Source of the DNA: Candidatus Nitrotoga sp. BS
GTDB taxonomy: Bacteria > Pseudomonadota > Gammaproteobacteria > Burkholderiales > Gallionellaceae
Reading direction: 5' to 3'
DNA: 64,000 nt
NCBI RefSeq assembly: GCF_927797785.1
Contig: NZ_CAKMLL010000061.1
Span: 1 to 64,000, forward strand
Positions 27,663 to 36,601 of the stretch are shown here, one piece after another. Under the pieces are notes generated by a model. That model saw only the letters and a program-made list of their open reading frames with translations, was not told where the DNA came from and searched no databases. The position numbers and the translations under genes are program-made. Each line of letters opens with the position of its first letter. Position 1 is the stretch's first letter.

Positions 27663-30600
27663 ATGACTTTTAAACGCAAACCATTGACGCTGTTGCTGTT
27701 AGCCACTTTTTCTGTAGGCCATTACGGAGTGGCAAGTGGCACATTATTCATAAGCCAGACCCCTCTGTTTGTTCTTTCTGCGACAAAAGCCAATGTGCTG
27801 CTGATTTTTAGTAATTCAAACGCTATGGATGAAGACCCCACCGGCCTGGCTGTGGGTAGCAACAGCTCAACCAGTAAATCAGAGATCGCACGTGTGGCAG
27901 CCAGGGAGTTGATTGCGAATTACACCGGACGAATCAATATGGGTTTGATGGCATACCAGCAGAGCGGTGTGGTGCATCAGTGGCTGAATCAAAGCCCTTA
28001 CGATGCCAGCTTTAACCCAGCCAATTATGATCCAGCCTGGACGGGTGCAAGAGATAGCGCAACCCATAAAAAATTTAAAATCCCCAACTCCAGCAGTCCT
28101 AATGCGGCAGGGGCATGCACAACGAGCGGTGGTATTCAGGTTGATTGCGTGTATTACAACGTCAATCTACCTTATTACACGGCAACGCCGCAGGGTAACA
28201 GTTTTTGTTATTCAGGCCCGGTTGGGGCAACCACGCCCACCTTTCCGGGTGACCATACAAGTTTTGCTTGCTACGGTACCAAGACAGGTACATCTGATGC
28301 CGCACCGGGCGCAGCTGGTGCAGGGTATAGTGCGTTTCAGTTCAATGCAATTTTTGGCCCGACAGAGAGTGATTTTGCACAAAACATTGACGACTTTGGC
28401 CAAGTACTAACATCTTCTGATCAGGGGCCGACTTGGTTTGCCAATGGCAGCCCAGGTTTGGGCTATTTGCATGCACCGATCGTAAACCTGGATGCGGTTC
28501 AAGCAGGTAAGCTTAATGTAAAGCTGGCAACAAGTGTAGTGCCCACTTGTACTCGTGTCGCAAATGTTTGTACTTGGAACGACAACCCTACCGCCATTTC
28601 AGGTGGAAATACCCCTACGAATCCTAACGCGCCCCTGATAAATGCGGGTTTGTCTCCCATTACCGGAACATTCAGGACAGCCAAGGATTACTTTAATGGT
28701 GCCACCACGAACTTTACTGCCACTCAAGGCGGGGCGCAGGCGGCACCCATAGCTGCGTGTGGCCACGATTTCGTCGTATTATTGACCAATGGATTACCTA
28801 GCCGAACCGCGTCCGGTGGAGCCGTTACTTACGGCGTTGGCCAACCATTTTCGGCGAGTGAGGTGGTAAACGCGGTTGCCGCAGTGACTAATTTGAAAGG
28901 TGGTGCGCGTCCAGTCGAAACTTATGTCATCGGTTTTGCCTTGCCGGAATTTACCAATAATTATTTCGTCAGCAACCCACCCAATCCGCTCGATCAAATG
29001 GCAGTCGCGGGCGGCACGTTCTCGGCTTTTTTTGCGAACGACCGTGCCTCGCTGAATTCCACATTCAGCAGAATCTTCACCGACATTCTTGCGAAAACGG
29101 GATCTGCCGCTGCGGTTGCCACCAATACGGCGAATCTTCAGATCGACAATTATATCTTCCAGGCTAAATTTCAAACGACGGACTGGAGCGGGCAATTGCT
29201 TTCGCTCCGCCTCGACACCAGCGGTGGCTCGGTGGTTTTGACGGAAAAATGGGATGCTGCACCCAAGCTCGATGCTATGTCACCCGCTAGCCGGATCATC
29301 CTGACCAAGGGGGCGGCTGGCGGAGTGAGTTTCGAATGGGCAAACCTGACGTCTGGCTCACCCACTAGCCAGCAAACCTTGCTCAACACTAACAATCTTA
29401 ATGTCGACGATGGACTGGGTTCGGCTCGCCTGAATTACCTGCGTGGTGAGACATCCAATGAAGGTAACTCGGCGGGGCAGTTCCGTGTTCGTAACTCGTC
29501 AACCGTGACTGGCAGCGTCCTTGGCGATATCGTCAATTCCGGCCCGCTTTATGTAGGCGCACCCAAAGCCGGTTATTCGGATGTCGATTACCCTGGCTAT
29601 GCTGCTTTTCGTGCGCGGTATTTGAGTCGTAAACCGGTGGTATATGTAGGGGCAAACGATGGTATGTTGCATGGCTTCGATGCGCAACTTGATAGCGGCG
29701 GAGACCCGGTTTCCACAGGGGGAAACGAGGTGATTGCCTATGTACCTTCGCAAATGTTTGGCTCCCTGAGCCAGCTCACTGCTCAAACCTATAACCAGAA
29801 CCATCGCTATATGGTAGATGGCACACCCATGTCAGCCGATGTGTATTTGCCGTCACTGACAGGCAGTAGCGTAGACAAGTGGCGCACCGTGTTGATCGGC
29901 AATATGAACAGCGGCGGCAAGGGTTATTTTGCGCTCGATATCACCAATCCCAATCTGTCCAGTATGTCTGCACCCACCTTCAGCACTGGCAATGCAGCAG
30001 ATTTGCTGTTATGGGAATTCACCGATGCCGATGACACCGATATGGGCTACGCGTATAACCTGCCACCACAGGATTCGGGTAATAGTCAGGCCAAGCAGAT
30101 CGTCAAGCTGCAAAACGGTAATTGGGCAGCAGTCGTCGGCAATGGTTACAACAGCACGAGTGGCCAGGCGGTGTTGTATCTGCTGAACATTGAAAAGGGG
30201 ATTGATGGCAGTTGGGTTACCTCGGGCGATTTCTTTAAAGTGGTGGCGGATGGTGGACCCAACAATGGTTTGTCGACACCCGTACCTTACGATAGTGATG
30301 GGGATGGCATGGTAGATGTTGCCTACGCGGGCGATCTGCTGGGTAATATGTGGCGGTTTGATATCAGTACCCCCTCCACCCCCGTCGCCTCACTCTTGTT
30401 CAGTAGCGGAACAACCAAGCCGGTTACGACCCCCCCCGTAGTGTTCACTCATCCATACGGCGGTAACATGGTGTTATTTGGGACGGGCAAATATCTGGAA
30501 CTGACAGACAACGCAACTACCGCAACGCAAACGATATATGGCGTACGCGATAGTGCTTCAGGCACAGTGCTGGCGAGCGCGTTGGAAGTGCGTACCATGC

Positions 30601-31112
30601 TTGATCCAACTGGGAAGCGCACGATATCAGGTGCGTTGATTGATTGGTCAACAAAGAAGGGGTGGCTCCTCGACCTTCCTGCTTCAGGGGAGCGTCTGAC
30701 CGGTGTCTCCAAACTGGAGAGCGGTAAGTTTTTCTTTAATACCTTGATTCCTTCCACGGTACCATGCGAATCCGGGGGGACGGGTTGGTTGATGGCGGTG
30801 GATAGTCTGACCGGAGCTCAGCCTGGCTTTCTGGTGTTTGACGGGAATCACGATGGTGTTTTTAGTGATGCAGATAAGGACTTCGGTGGATTAAAGATCG
30901 GCGCCGCCATCGGAGGTACGACGTTTATCAAGGCAGCAGCAGGTGGTTCGGCCGGGACAGGTAGTTCGGGCGGAACAGGTGGTTCGGGCGGAACAGGTGG
31001 TTCGGTCGGGATTGGTATTGCCTCACTGACCAACGGCATATTAAGTACACCATTGATTAATTTCGGTTCCTTGTCTGGTGGCCGCGTCAACTGGCGGGAA
31101 ATTTTGCAATAA
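27663..31112 (+). CDS. pilY1: Type IV pilus tip/assembly protein PilY1
   Basis: Large (1149 aa) secreted pilus-biogenesis adhesin. The ATG at 27663 follows AAAGGAG and starts a signal peptide (MTFKRKPLTLLLLATFSVGH); the frame opens 46 codons earlier. An N-terminal von Willebrand A-like region begins at ANVLLIFSNSNAMDEDPTG. In it the metal-site motif expected as DNSNS reads SNSNA, so the MIDAS appears lost. The C-terminal half is the PilY1 beta-propeller (KPVVYVGANDGMLHGFDAQ; VIAYVPSQMFGSL) with the calcium loop DSDGDGMVDVAYAGD intact. A low-complexity Gly/Ser/Thr tract precedes the C-terminus. It is in line with pilX and pilE. Confidence 0.93.
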   Translation: MTFKRKPLTLLLLATFSVGHYGVASGTLFISQTPLFVLSATKANVLLIFSNSNAMDEDPTGLAVGSNSSTSKSEIARVAARELIANYTGRINMGLMAYQQSGVVHQWLNQSPYDASFNPANYDPAWTGARDSATHKKFKIPNSSSPNAAGACTTSGGIQVDCVYYNVNLPYYTATPQGNSFCYSGPVGATTPTFPGDHTSFACYGTKTGTSDAAPGAAGAGYSAFQFNAIFGPTESDFAQNIDDFGQVLTSSDQGPTWFANGSPGLGYLHAPIVNLDAVQAGKLNVKLATSVVPTCTRVANVCTWNDNPTAISGGNTPTNPNAPLINAGLSPITGTFRTAKDYFNGATTNFTATQGGAQAAPIAACGHDFVVLLTNGLPSRTASGGAVTYGVGQPFSASEVVNAVAAVTNLKGGARPVETYVIGFALPEFTNNYFVSNPPNPLDQMAVAGGTFSAFFANDRASLNSTFSRIFTDILAKTGSAAAVATNTANLQIDNYIFQAKFQTTDWSGQLLSLRLDTSGGSVVLTEKWDAAPKLDAMSPASRIILTKGAAGGVSFEWANLTSGSPTSQQTLLNTNNLNVDDGLGSARLNYLRGETSNEGNSAGQFRVRNSSTVTGSVLGDIVNSGPLYVGAPKAGYSDVDYPGYAAFRARYLSRKPVVYVGANDGMLHGFDAQLDSGGDPVSTGGNEVIAYVPSQMFGSLSQLTAQTYNQNHRYMVDGTPMSADVYLPSLTGSSVDKWRTVLIGNMNSGGKGYFALDITNPNLSSMSAPTFSTGNAADLLLWEFTDADDTDMGYAYNLPPQDSGNSQAKQIVKLQNGNWAAVVGNGYNSTSGQAVLYLLNIEKGIDGSWVTSGDFFKVVADGGPNNGLSTPVPYDSDGDGMVDVAYAGDLLGNMWRFDISTPSTPVASLLFSSGTTKPVTTPPVVFTHPYGGNMVLFGTGKYLELTDNATTATQTIYGVRDSASGTVLASALEVRTMLDPTGKRTISGALIDWSTKKGWLLDLPASGERLTGVSKLESGKFFFNTLIPSTVPCESGGTGWLMAVDSLTGAQPGFLVFDGNHDGVFSDADKDFGGLKIGAAIGGTTFIKAAAGGSAGTGSSGGTGGSGGTGGSVGIGIASLTNGILSTPLINFGSLSGGRVNWREILQ

Positions 31113-31126
31113 ACGGGGAGGGTTCC

Positions 31127-31615
31127 ATGCGAGCACATAAGATTGAGAGTCACGCCGATAGGGTTACACCTGCACGGTTTACGATGCTGGCAATACTTAA
31201 ACGCCAGCCCGCCGGGTTTACGCTGGTTGAACTGATGGTCACGGTGGCAATCATCGGCATTATCTCTGCGATTGCTTACCCCAGTTACACGCAGTATGTG
31301 TTACGTGCAAACCGGGCGGAGGTACGCGCTATATTACTGGAGACCATTCAGTTTCTTGAACAGAATTACACTACGGCTAATCGCTATGACCTAGACAGTG
31401 CAGGCAATGCTATCGTGTTGCCATACGCAACTTCACCAAAAGCCGGGACAGCAAAATACAACATCACCGAAACGTCTGGTGCAGCCCAAACTTTTGCGCT
31501 TAGTGCGGCACCTACTGGCGTCATGACTGGTGATGCATGCGGCACCTACACACTGGATAATACTGGGGCACAAGGAAATAGCGCAGGCACAATAGCCGAG
31601 TGCTGGGGAAAATAG
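31127..31615 (+). CDS. pilE: Type IV pilin-like protein PilE
   Basis: A 162-residue prepilin with an unusually long basic leader (about 30 residues). Cleavage is expected at QPAG before FTLVELMVTVAIIGIISAIA. The PilE/minor-pilin body QYVLRANRAEVRAILLE...LEQNYTTANRYD follows. A strong GGGGAGG precedes the ATG at 31127, 14 bp after the pilY1 stop. PilE of this cluster is a minor pilin that partners PilY1; the main pilin gene is elsewhere. A shorter start (ATG within the leader) is possible. Confidence 0.88.
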   Translation: MRAHKIESHADRVTPARFTMLAILKRQPAGFTLVELMVTVAIIGIISAIAYPSYTQYVLRANRAEVRAILLETIQFLEQNYTTANRYDLDSAGNAIVLPYATSPKAGTAKYNITETSGAAQTFALSAAPTGVMTGDACGTYTLDNTGAQGNSAGTIAECWGK

Positions 31616-31658
31616 TCAAGAGATATTGGCAAATAGTTCTGTTAAAACAATTACAAAT

Positions 31659-31735
31659 ATTCCGTTCGGATTGAGCTTGCGAAGGCCAGCATCGGCGCGG
31701 GATCAGCGGTTCGACAAGCTCACCGCAAACGGTAA
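31659..31735. repeat. REP-like inverted pair of the GAGCTTGTCGAA type
   Basis: CCGTTCGGATTGAGCTTGCG on the left and, in reverse, CCGTTTGCGGTGAGCTTGTC on the right form an inverted pair. Both match the CCGTTCG..GAGCTTGTCGAA intergenic repeat common in many proteobacteria. It lies in the 280 bp between pilE and the PilY2-like gene and could fold into a long stem. Confidence 0.6.
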
Positions 31736-31894
31736 TGGTTTTGTTGGAGCGATCGACTCGTTTCTGTGGGTGATTATTGCTTTTTGTCCACTTTGATCTG
31801 ACCGTCGCAGGCGTGCCGGATGTTGATTTAACCCACTGCCGTCCATACCATATTGTTTGAGACGGCGGCATATTTTTCAATAGGAGGATAAGTG

Positions 31895-32254
31895 ATGAAA
31901 CAGCTTGTTGCGATATTTTTTTCAGTCATTTGTTTCGGTAGCTTGGCGCATGCCAGGATGCAGATTGGCACACCCCAGTCGGCAAACGTCGCCTCGGCCA
32001 CGCCAAAAGATTCTGTCTGGCAGAGTGGCAGGGTGGGTGAAATCCACGCAGATGCAAGCACAATGGTGATTGGAGGAGTGACCTATGCATATACCCCTTT
32101 AAGGACAAAAGTCACAGTAAATGGAAAGCGTGCCACGATCAGTGACGTACGCAAGGGTACAGTGGTACAGTTTGAAGCTGTATCGCTAGATAAGAATCAA
32201 TTGAATCTTTTAACAACTGTCAATATGCAGATTCTAAGTAAGCAGAATAAATAA
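31895..32254 (+). CDS. Small secreted protein, PilY2-like
   Basis: A 119-residue exported protein: signal peptide MKQLVAIFFSVICFGSLAHA, then a beta-rich domain (WQSGRVGEIHADASTMVIGG ... KVTVNGKRATISDVRKGTVV ...) resembling a small OB-like fold. Its size and its place after pilY1-pilE recall PilY2 of pseudomonads; that naming rests on context. A perfect AGGAGG lies 7 bases before the ATG at 31895; a GTG one codon upstream is less well spaced. Confidence 0.65.
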   Translation: MKQLVAIFFSVICFGSLAHARMQIGTPQSANVASATPKDSVWQSGRVGEIHADASTMVIGGVTYAYTPLRTKVTVNGKRATISDVRKGTVVQFEAVSLDKNQLNLLTTVNMQILSKQNK

Positions 32255-32258
32255 GGCT

Positions 32259-32476
32259 ATGCCACAATTGCCTGTTGATTCTTGGCAACTATTTAGTACC
32301 TGCCAGCAAACGGCTGTTATTGAAAAACCTTTCCTGAATTTTCAGTTCGTTCTCCACAAATTTTTTTGTGGCAGGAAGTTAAAAAACTTTACTATCCTGA
32401 TACTGATGCATTAATTTACTTAACTCCGGGCGATCGCAACTCCCCTATTGTTAAAGTCAGGCCTAAAGAAATTTAG
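32259..32476 (+). pseudogene. Frameshifted small ORF (72 codons if repaired)
   Basis: ATG at 32259, 4 bp after the previous stop, opens MPQLPVDSWQLFSTCQQTAV..., which reads to a run of seven T (32352-32358). One more T there would join it to a second protein-like frame (LWQEVKKLYYPDTDALIYLT ... VRPKEI) ending at TAG 32474-32476. As written, the first frame continues differently to an early stop. Either a homopolymer deletion, a sequencing error or slippage is possible. No family recognised. Confidence 0.35.
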
Positions 32477-32559
32477 TGTTGCTGAAGTCGCCAGTTTCAA
32501 TCAGTATCCTTTTATAACACCTCTTCCACATCCGGTGTAACAAATTGTTTTTAAGTAGA

Positions 32560-32586
32560 TAATGGGTCGCGTATCTGGACCCATTA
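32560..32586. other. Perfect 9-bp hairpin between convergent genes
   Basis: TAATGGGTC-GCGTATCTG-GACCCATTA forms a clean stem in the 250 bp between the frameshifted ORF and the kup stop. No T-run follows on either strand, so a factor-independent terminator is doubtful. Confidence 0.4.
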
Positions 32587-32725
32587 TTCAGGAACCACAC
32601 CCCTTCAGTGACATATGCCACGCTTATCAATTGACGGTCGTTATCTGCAAATTCAATGGTAGATGCCATTGATTCATTGACGGTCATACCACGCCAGAAT
32701 CGACTCGACAGGGATATTTTGGAAA

Positions 32726-34594
32726 CTATATTTCAATACGAGTACCCATTTCAACAACCCGATTCGTTGGGATTTTATAAAACTCCGTCGCATTCATCGC
32801 GTTCTTGGACATCATAATAAATATCCATTCACGCCATTTCATCATGCCAGGAGTCGACGCTGAAACAATCAAAGCGCGAGACGTAAAGAAAGTTGTATCC
32901 ATCATGTCAAATGTCATCCCCAATGGCGCACATAAATCCAAAGCGGCAGGTACATCGGGTGTTTGCATGAATCCGTAAAAAACCCTCACCCGATAAAAGC
33001 CCTTGCCCAAGTCATTAATTAACAGGCGGTTACCCTTCGTAACAAAAGGTTTGTCTTCAATAATGACGGAAAGCAAAACATTGCGTTCATGCAGCACTTG
33101 ATTGTGTTTCAGGTTGTGTAGTAATGCGGCAGGTGCCCCCTCATTAACGCCAACCAGGAAAACAGCGGTTCCGTGTGCCCGGTTGACATCGCCCACATAA
33201 TCCACAATGGTCTGAACAGGGATCGATCGACGGGCAATCACTTCGAACAACAACTTTCTTCCGCGCTTCCAAGTGGTGAGGACAACAAATGAAACGAGAG
33301 CGATACCCAACGGGAACCAGCCACCTTGCGGAATCTTTATGGCATTGGCCGCAAAATAGGCCAAGTCAACGCAAAGAAATGTGCCTATCAGAGGAATAAC
33401 CAGCCATGGGGACCAACGCCAAGCAACAAGCACAAAAGCAATCAGCATTGTGTCGATCATCATCGTTCCGGTAACTGCAATGCCGTAGGCTGCCGCCAGA
33501 TTGCTGGAGCTTTGAAAGGTGAGGACCAAATAAATCACTGCCAGATACAGCGTCCAATTAGTAAAGGGGACGTAAATCTGACCATGCGCTTTACTAGAAG
33601 TTTGGCGGATTTCCATTCTAGGCAAAAAACCCATCTGCACTGATTGACTTGCAACTGAAAATGCACCTGATATCACTGCCTGTGAAGCAATCACTGTTGC
33701 CGCAGTTGCAAGCAAGACCATTGGAATTATGGCCCACTCAGGAGCCAGAAGAAAGAATGGACTTTTGATAGCTTGTGGGTTGTTTAGCAACAGTGCACCT
33801 TGCCCGAAGTAATTGAATACCAGCGCAGGCAGTACAAAGGAGAACCAGGTTAGCCTAATTGGAAACCGTCCAAAGTGTCCCATGTCGGTATACAAAGCTT
33901 CGCCACCCGTAACGGCAAGCACGACTGAGCCGAGAGTCAGAAATGAAAGCCAAGGGTCAAGCACAAGAAATTGGTAGGCATAAACAGGATTGAGTGCCAA
34001 AAGTACATGCGGACTTTGCGCGATCGATAAAACACCTAGAACGCCCAAGACTAAGAACCAAAGGATCATGATGGGACCGAATGCCATTCCCATCGCACCA
34101 GTGCCGCGTTTCTGAACAAAGAACAATGCGGTGAGCACCATAATAGTGATCGGCAGCACAAAGCTATTTAGTTGGGGCGCAATAATATTCAGACCTTCGA
34201 CGGCTGATAGCACTGAAATGGCCGGTGTAATCATGCTATCGCCAAAAAATAATGCAGCAGCAAATACACCCAGCATTGCGAACAACCACTTGGATTTGGG
34301 TTTGTCGGAATACAATTCGCTAACCAAGGCCAGCAAAGCCAATGACCCCCCCTCACCATGATTGTCGGCTCGCATAATAATGATCACGTATTTCAGTGAC
34401 ACCAACAGCATGATGGTCCAGAACATTATCGAGAGTACACCAAGGACATTGGCCTCAATGACTGGCAGAGGATGATGCCCAGCGAAGGTTTCCTTCAAGG
34501 CATAAAGGGGGCTGGTGCCAATGTCGCCATACACGACACCAATTGCGCCCAACATCAGTGCGGATAGATTTTTCTGCGTTTGCGGGCTGCCCAT
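32726..34594 (-). CDS. kup: Low-affinity potassium transporter Kup
   Basis: KUP/HAK/KT-family K+:H+ symporter. From the ATG at 34594 ([20 protein letters not shown]), which has GAGAG just upstream, it is 622 aa, the same as E. coli Kup. The signature [19 protein letters not shown] lies in helix 1, and [17 protein letters not shown] and the [20 protein letters not shown] region follow (shown in part). About twelve transmembrane segments precede a cytosolic C-terminal domain of about 150 residues. A TTG nine codons upstream is an alternative start. No kdp or trk genes are nearby. Confidence 0.95.
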   Translation of the reverse strand: MGSPQTQKNLSALMLGAIGVVYGDIGTSPLYALKETFAGHHPLPVIEANVLGVLSIMFWTIMLLVSLKYVIIIMRADNHGEGGSLALLALVSELYSDKPKSKWLFAMLGVFAAALFFGDSMITPAISVLSAVEGLNIIAPQLNSFVLPITIMVLTALFFVQKRGTGAMGMAFGPIMILWFLVLGVLGVLSIAQSPHVLLALNPVYAYQFLVLDPWLSFLTLGSVVLAVTGGEALYTDMGHFGRFPIRLTWFSFVLPALVFNYFGQGALLLNNPQAIKSPFFLLAPEWAIIPMVLLATAATVIASQAVISGAFSVASQSVQMGFLPRMEIRQTSSKAHGQIYVPFTNWTLYLAVIYLVLTFQSSSNLAAAYGIAVTGTMMIDTMLIAFVLVAWRWSPWLVIPLIGTFLCVDLAYFAANAIKIPQGGWFPLGIALVSFVVLTTWKRGRKLLFEVIARRSIPVQTIVDYVGDVNRAHGTAVFLVGVNEGAPAALLHNLKHNQVLHERNVLLSVIIEDKPFVTKGNRLLINDLGKGFYRVRVFYGFMQTPDVPAALDLCAPLGMTFDMMDTTFFTSRALIVSASTPGMMKWREWIFIMMSKNAMNATEFYKIPTNRVVEMGTRIEI

Positions 34595-34789
34595 ATACTC
34601 TCTAATCTCTGCCTTGCCCAAAGTGGGTAGCTCTACGCTTAATTATTTCAACAAAGGCAATAGTAACGGGTCCAGTCGCTTGATCAATACAAAATGGATC
34701 TGTCGCCTTACCTCAACGCCCTGCCCCGTAACGAATCTAATATGTGAATGGCTATAATCACGTAATGAGTCGTGGTAGAAACTGAGGTC

Positions 34790-34914
34790 GTATAAAAATA
34801 TTCCGTTCTCCCGAATATGCTGAAGTATTCCTACATACTCTAATTAAGCAAGGATATCAAACTGACGGATGAAGTAGAAGATGTATGTAAATTTATCATT
34901 AATCAAGCAGTTTG
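34790..34914 (+). pseudogene. Degraded coding remnant upstream of kup
   Basis: Two short plus-strand frames without starts look protein-like: KIFRSPEYAEVFLHTLIKQG..., ending at TGA near 34872, and in another frame KDIKLTDEVEDVCKFIINQA, ending at 34914. They overlap, as pieces of one frameshifted gene would. I recognise no family. Evidence is only the amino-acid texture. Confidence 0.22.
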
Positions 34915-35040
34915 ACCCATTAGTTCAGCTGCGTGTACCGGTTGTCCAAGTCGAAAAAGCTGCTTTGCATGTTTGCCTACCCTGTCTATATTTATCCTTA
35001 GCATTAACGCAAAACACAGCAAATTCGATTACAGAGATAG

Positions 35041-35060
35041 GGGATTTTTAGAGGTGCCCT
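35041..35060 (+). repeat. Solo terminus of the MITE-like repeat
   Basis: GATTTTTAGAGGTGCCCT is the same terminal motif as the MITE copies (reverse AGGGCACCTCTAAAAATC), but the rest of the element is not alongside. The bases after it (CTATAGTAAAA) resemble those after the other solo end at 41159-41176. Confidence 0.5.
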
Positions 35061-35104
35061 ATAGTAAAACGATAGTATTTTGTGCTAGGTATGGTTGAAC
35101 GCGA

Positions 35105-36178
35105 CTAACCGTTGGAAATACTGTTGACCCAGTGGTAGCGATCTGGGTCTTCATGGAGTAAAAACTCCATAATCGCTTCGCGTTTTGACTGGTTGGCACG
35201 AAGAATAATGCCACGCAAGTCATAATCGATTGAGCTTTCTTTGGCTCCGCGCGCAGTGGCTTTTTCGTACCAGTCACGGCCGACATCATAGTGCCCGAGT
35301 TCAAAGTTGACAGCGCCGAGTAAAGTACATGGTCGGAAGTCTTTCGGCGTCAGCATGTTGGCCTGCTCGCCATGTTTCAGCGCTTCATCCAAGCGCCCCA
35401 TGTCGCGCATGACGCCACCATGAGTTGTGGCAATTGCTGACCGTAACTTTGGAGCTCGCAACTGTTCCTCAGGGATAGCTGAAAGCAAGTCGTGTGCTTT
35501 TTTAGGCAGCTTGCATTTGCGGTAATGGCTGCTTGCATTGACTGCATGCCATGGGTTTCCCGTTCGCTTGTATTCGCTTAGGTAGAATTCTGCTTCACGT
35601 TTATGGATTGCCTCCCGTAGAGGCTGAGAGTAGTAATCTTGGCCGTGAGTTGTCAGCCATAAGATATCGTCGTCTGTACGTCGGTTGCCACTCTCGATGC
35701 GGCGGAGAATATCCATAAGCTGCGCCAAACATTCCACTTCGACGTATTGGTCAATATTGTAGCACTCGCGAAGTGCTTTATTTTTAAGCCTAGCAATGTA
35801 CTTAGGATTGCTCTCGCGCTCACGACGAGCTGCTGCCTGACGGGCGAACAATGCTGTTTCACGGGCCTTTTGCTCGGCTGCCCGCACCAACATTGCCGAG
35901 TGTTTAGCCATCCTTTCAGCTTCGACCGCCAGCGCACGCTTAGCTTGTTCAAGGGTAGCAGCCTCGCAGAATTTATCATAGGTAATTGCGCCCTGAGCAA
36001 ACTGGTGAAGTGCGATGAGCTCTTGCTGGTAAAGATAGTACATCGCTAAGGTGGTAAGCGAACGCTTTTGCTGAAGGTCATTCAAAATGTTACGCAAGCG
36101 GCTAGCTGGGATAGTAGCGCCTGGAAGGTCGCTGACAAAGTAACGTTGAGCGAGCTCAAGTAAAATCGGACGGGCCAT
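35105..36178 (-). CDS. Orphan helical/TPR-like protein of unknown function (357 aa)
   Basis: I do not recognise the family. Residues about 1-70 are a compact helical region. Residues about 75-130 form a long charged Ala/Arg-rich helix (AERMAKHSAMLVRAAEQKAR ...), a likely coiled coil. The C-terminal 160 residues look like TPR hairpins (GVMRDMGRLDEALKHGEQAN, LLGAVNFELGHYDVGRDWYE). There is no signal peptide or membrane segment. It stands alone with gene-free flanks of about 400-500 bp on both sides and a solo MITE end just downstream, which suggests an accessory gene. A scaffold or protein-protein interaction role is a guess. Confidence 0.6.
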   Translation of the reverse strand: MARPILLELAQRYFVSDLPGATIPASRLRNILNDLQQKRSLTTLAMYYLYQQELIALHQFAQGAITYDKFCEAATLEQAKRALAVEAERMAKHSAMLVRAAEQKARETALFARQAAARRERESNPKYIARLKNKALRECYNIDQYVEVECLAQLMDILRRIESGNRRTDDDILWLTTHGQDYYSQPLREAIHKREAEFYLSEYKRTGNPWHAVNASSHYRKCKLPKKAHDLLSAIPEEQLRAPKLRSAIATTHGGVMRDMGRLDEALKHGEQANMLTPKDFRPCTLLGAVNFELGHYDVGRDWYEKATARGAKESSIDYDLRGIILRANQSKREAIMEFLLHEDPDRYHWVNSISNG

Positions 36179-36601
36179 ATATTATTGTACGGACGTCCTG
36201 CAAAGAAGTATTGCAGGTAAGCTGCCATTGTATGCGATTAGTCAATTTCTACAATGTCAAAATTCTGTGTGAACAGCCACGCTGAGAGACCGCTTACTGA
36301 AGCATCGACGATCTGGTATCGCGATCAGCATCAATAAGTTGAGACATGAGCATAAAGCAGAATTTTATAAAATAAAGTTAGCTTCCCCGTGCCCAGATTT
36401 ATCCCATATGGCGCACCATGTGGACGGGGCACAGCGGCTATTGTAAAGTTATTCGGTACATTTACAGACCATCTGCAATTGGCACTTAACGGCTACTGGC
36501 AAGTAATAAGTAACCACATAGCTATCTGTTCACAGTAAATAATTCTGTAGAAAACATAAGCGTAGGGGCAGAATAACCTCTAGTGTGATACCTTTCTTTT
36601 T
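36179..36601. other. Gene-free spacer upstream of recQ
   Basis: About 420 bp between the divergently transcribed orphan TPR-like gene and recQ. I see no credible ORF, repeat or strong hairpin here. It should hold the promoters of both flanking genes, but no convincing -35/-10 pair was picked out by eye. Confidence 0.5.

Noticed and set aside
32463-32687. 74-codon minus-strand ORF between the frameshifted ORF and kup
   Set aside because: No ribosome site; it covers a strong hairpin and overlaps the end of the plus-strand pseudogene.
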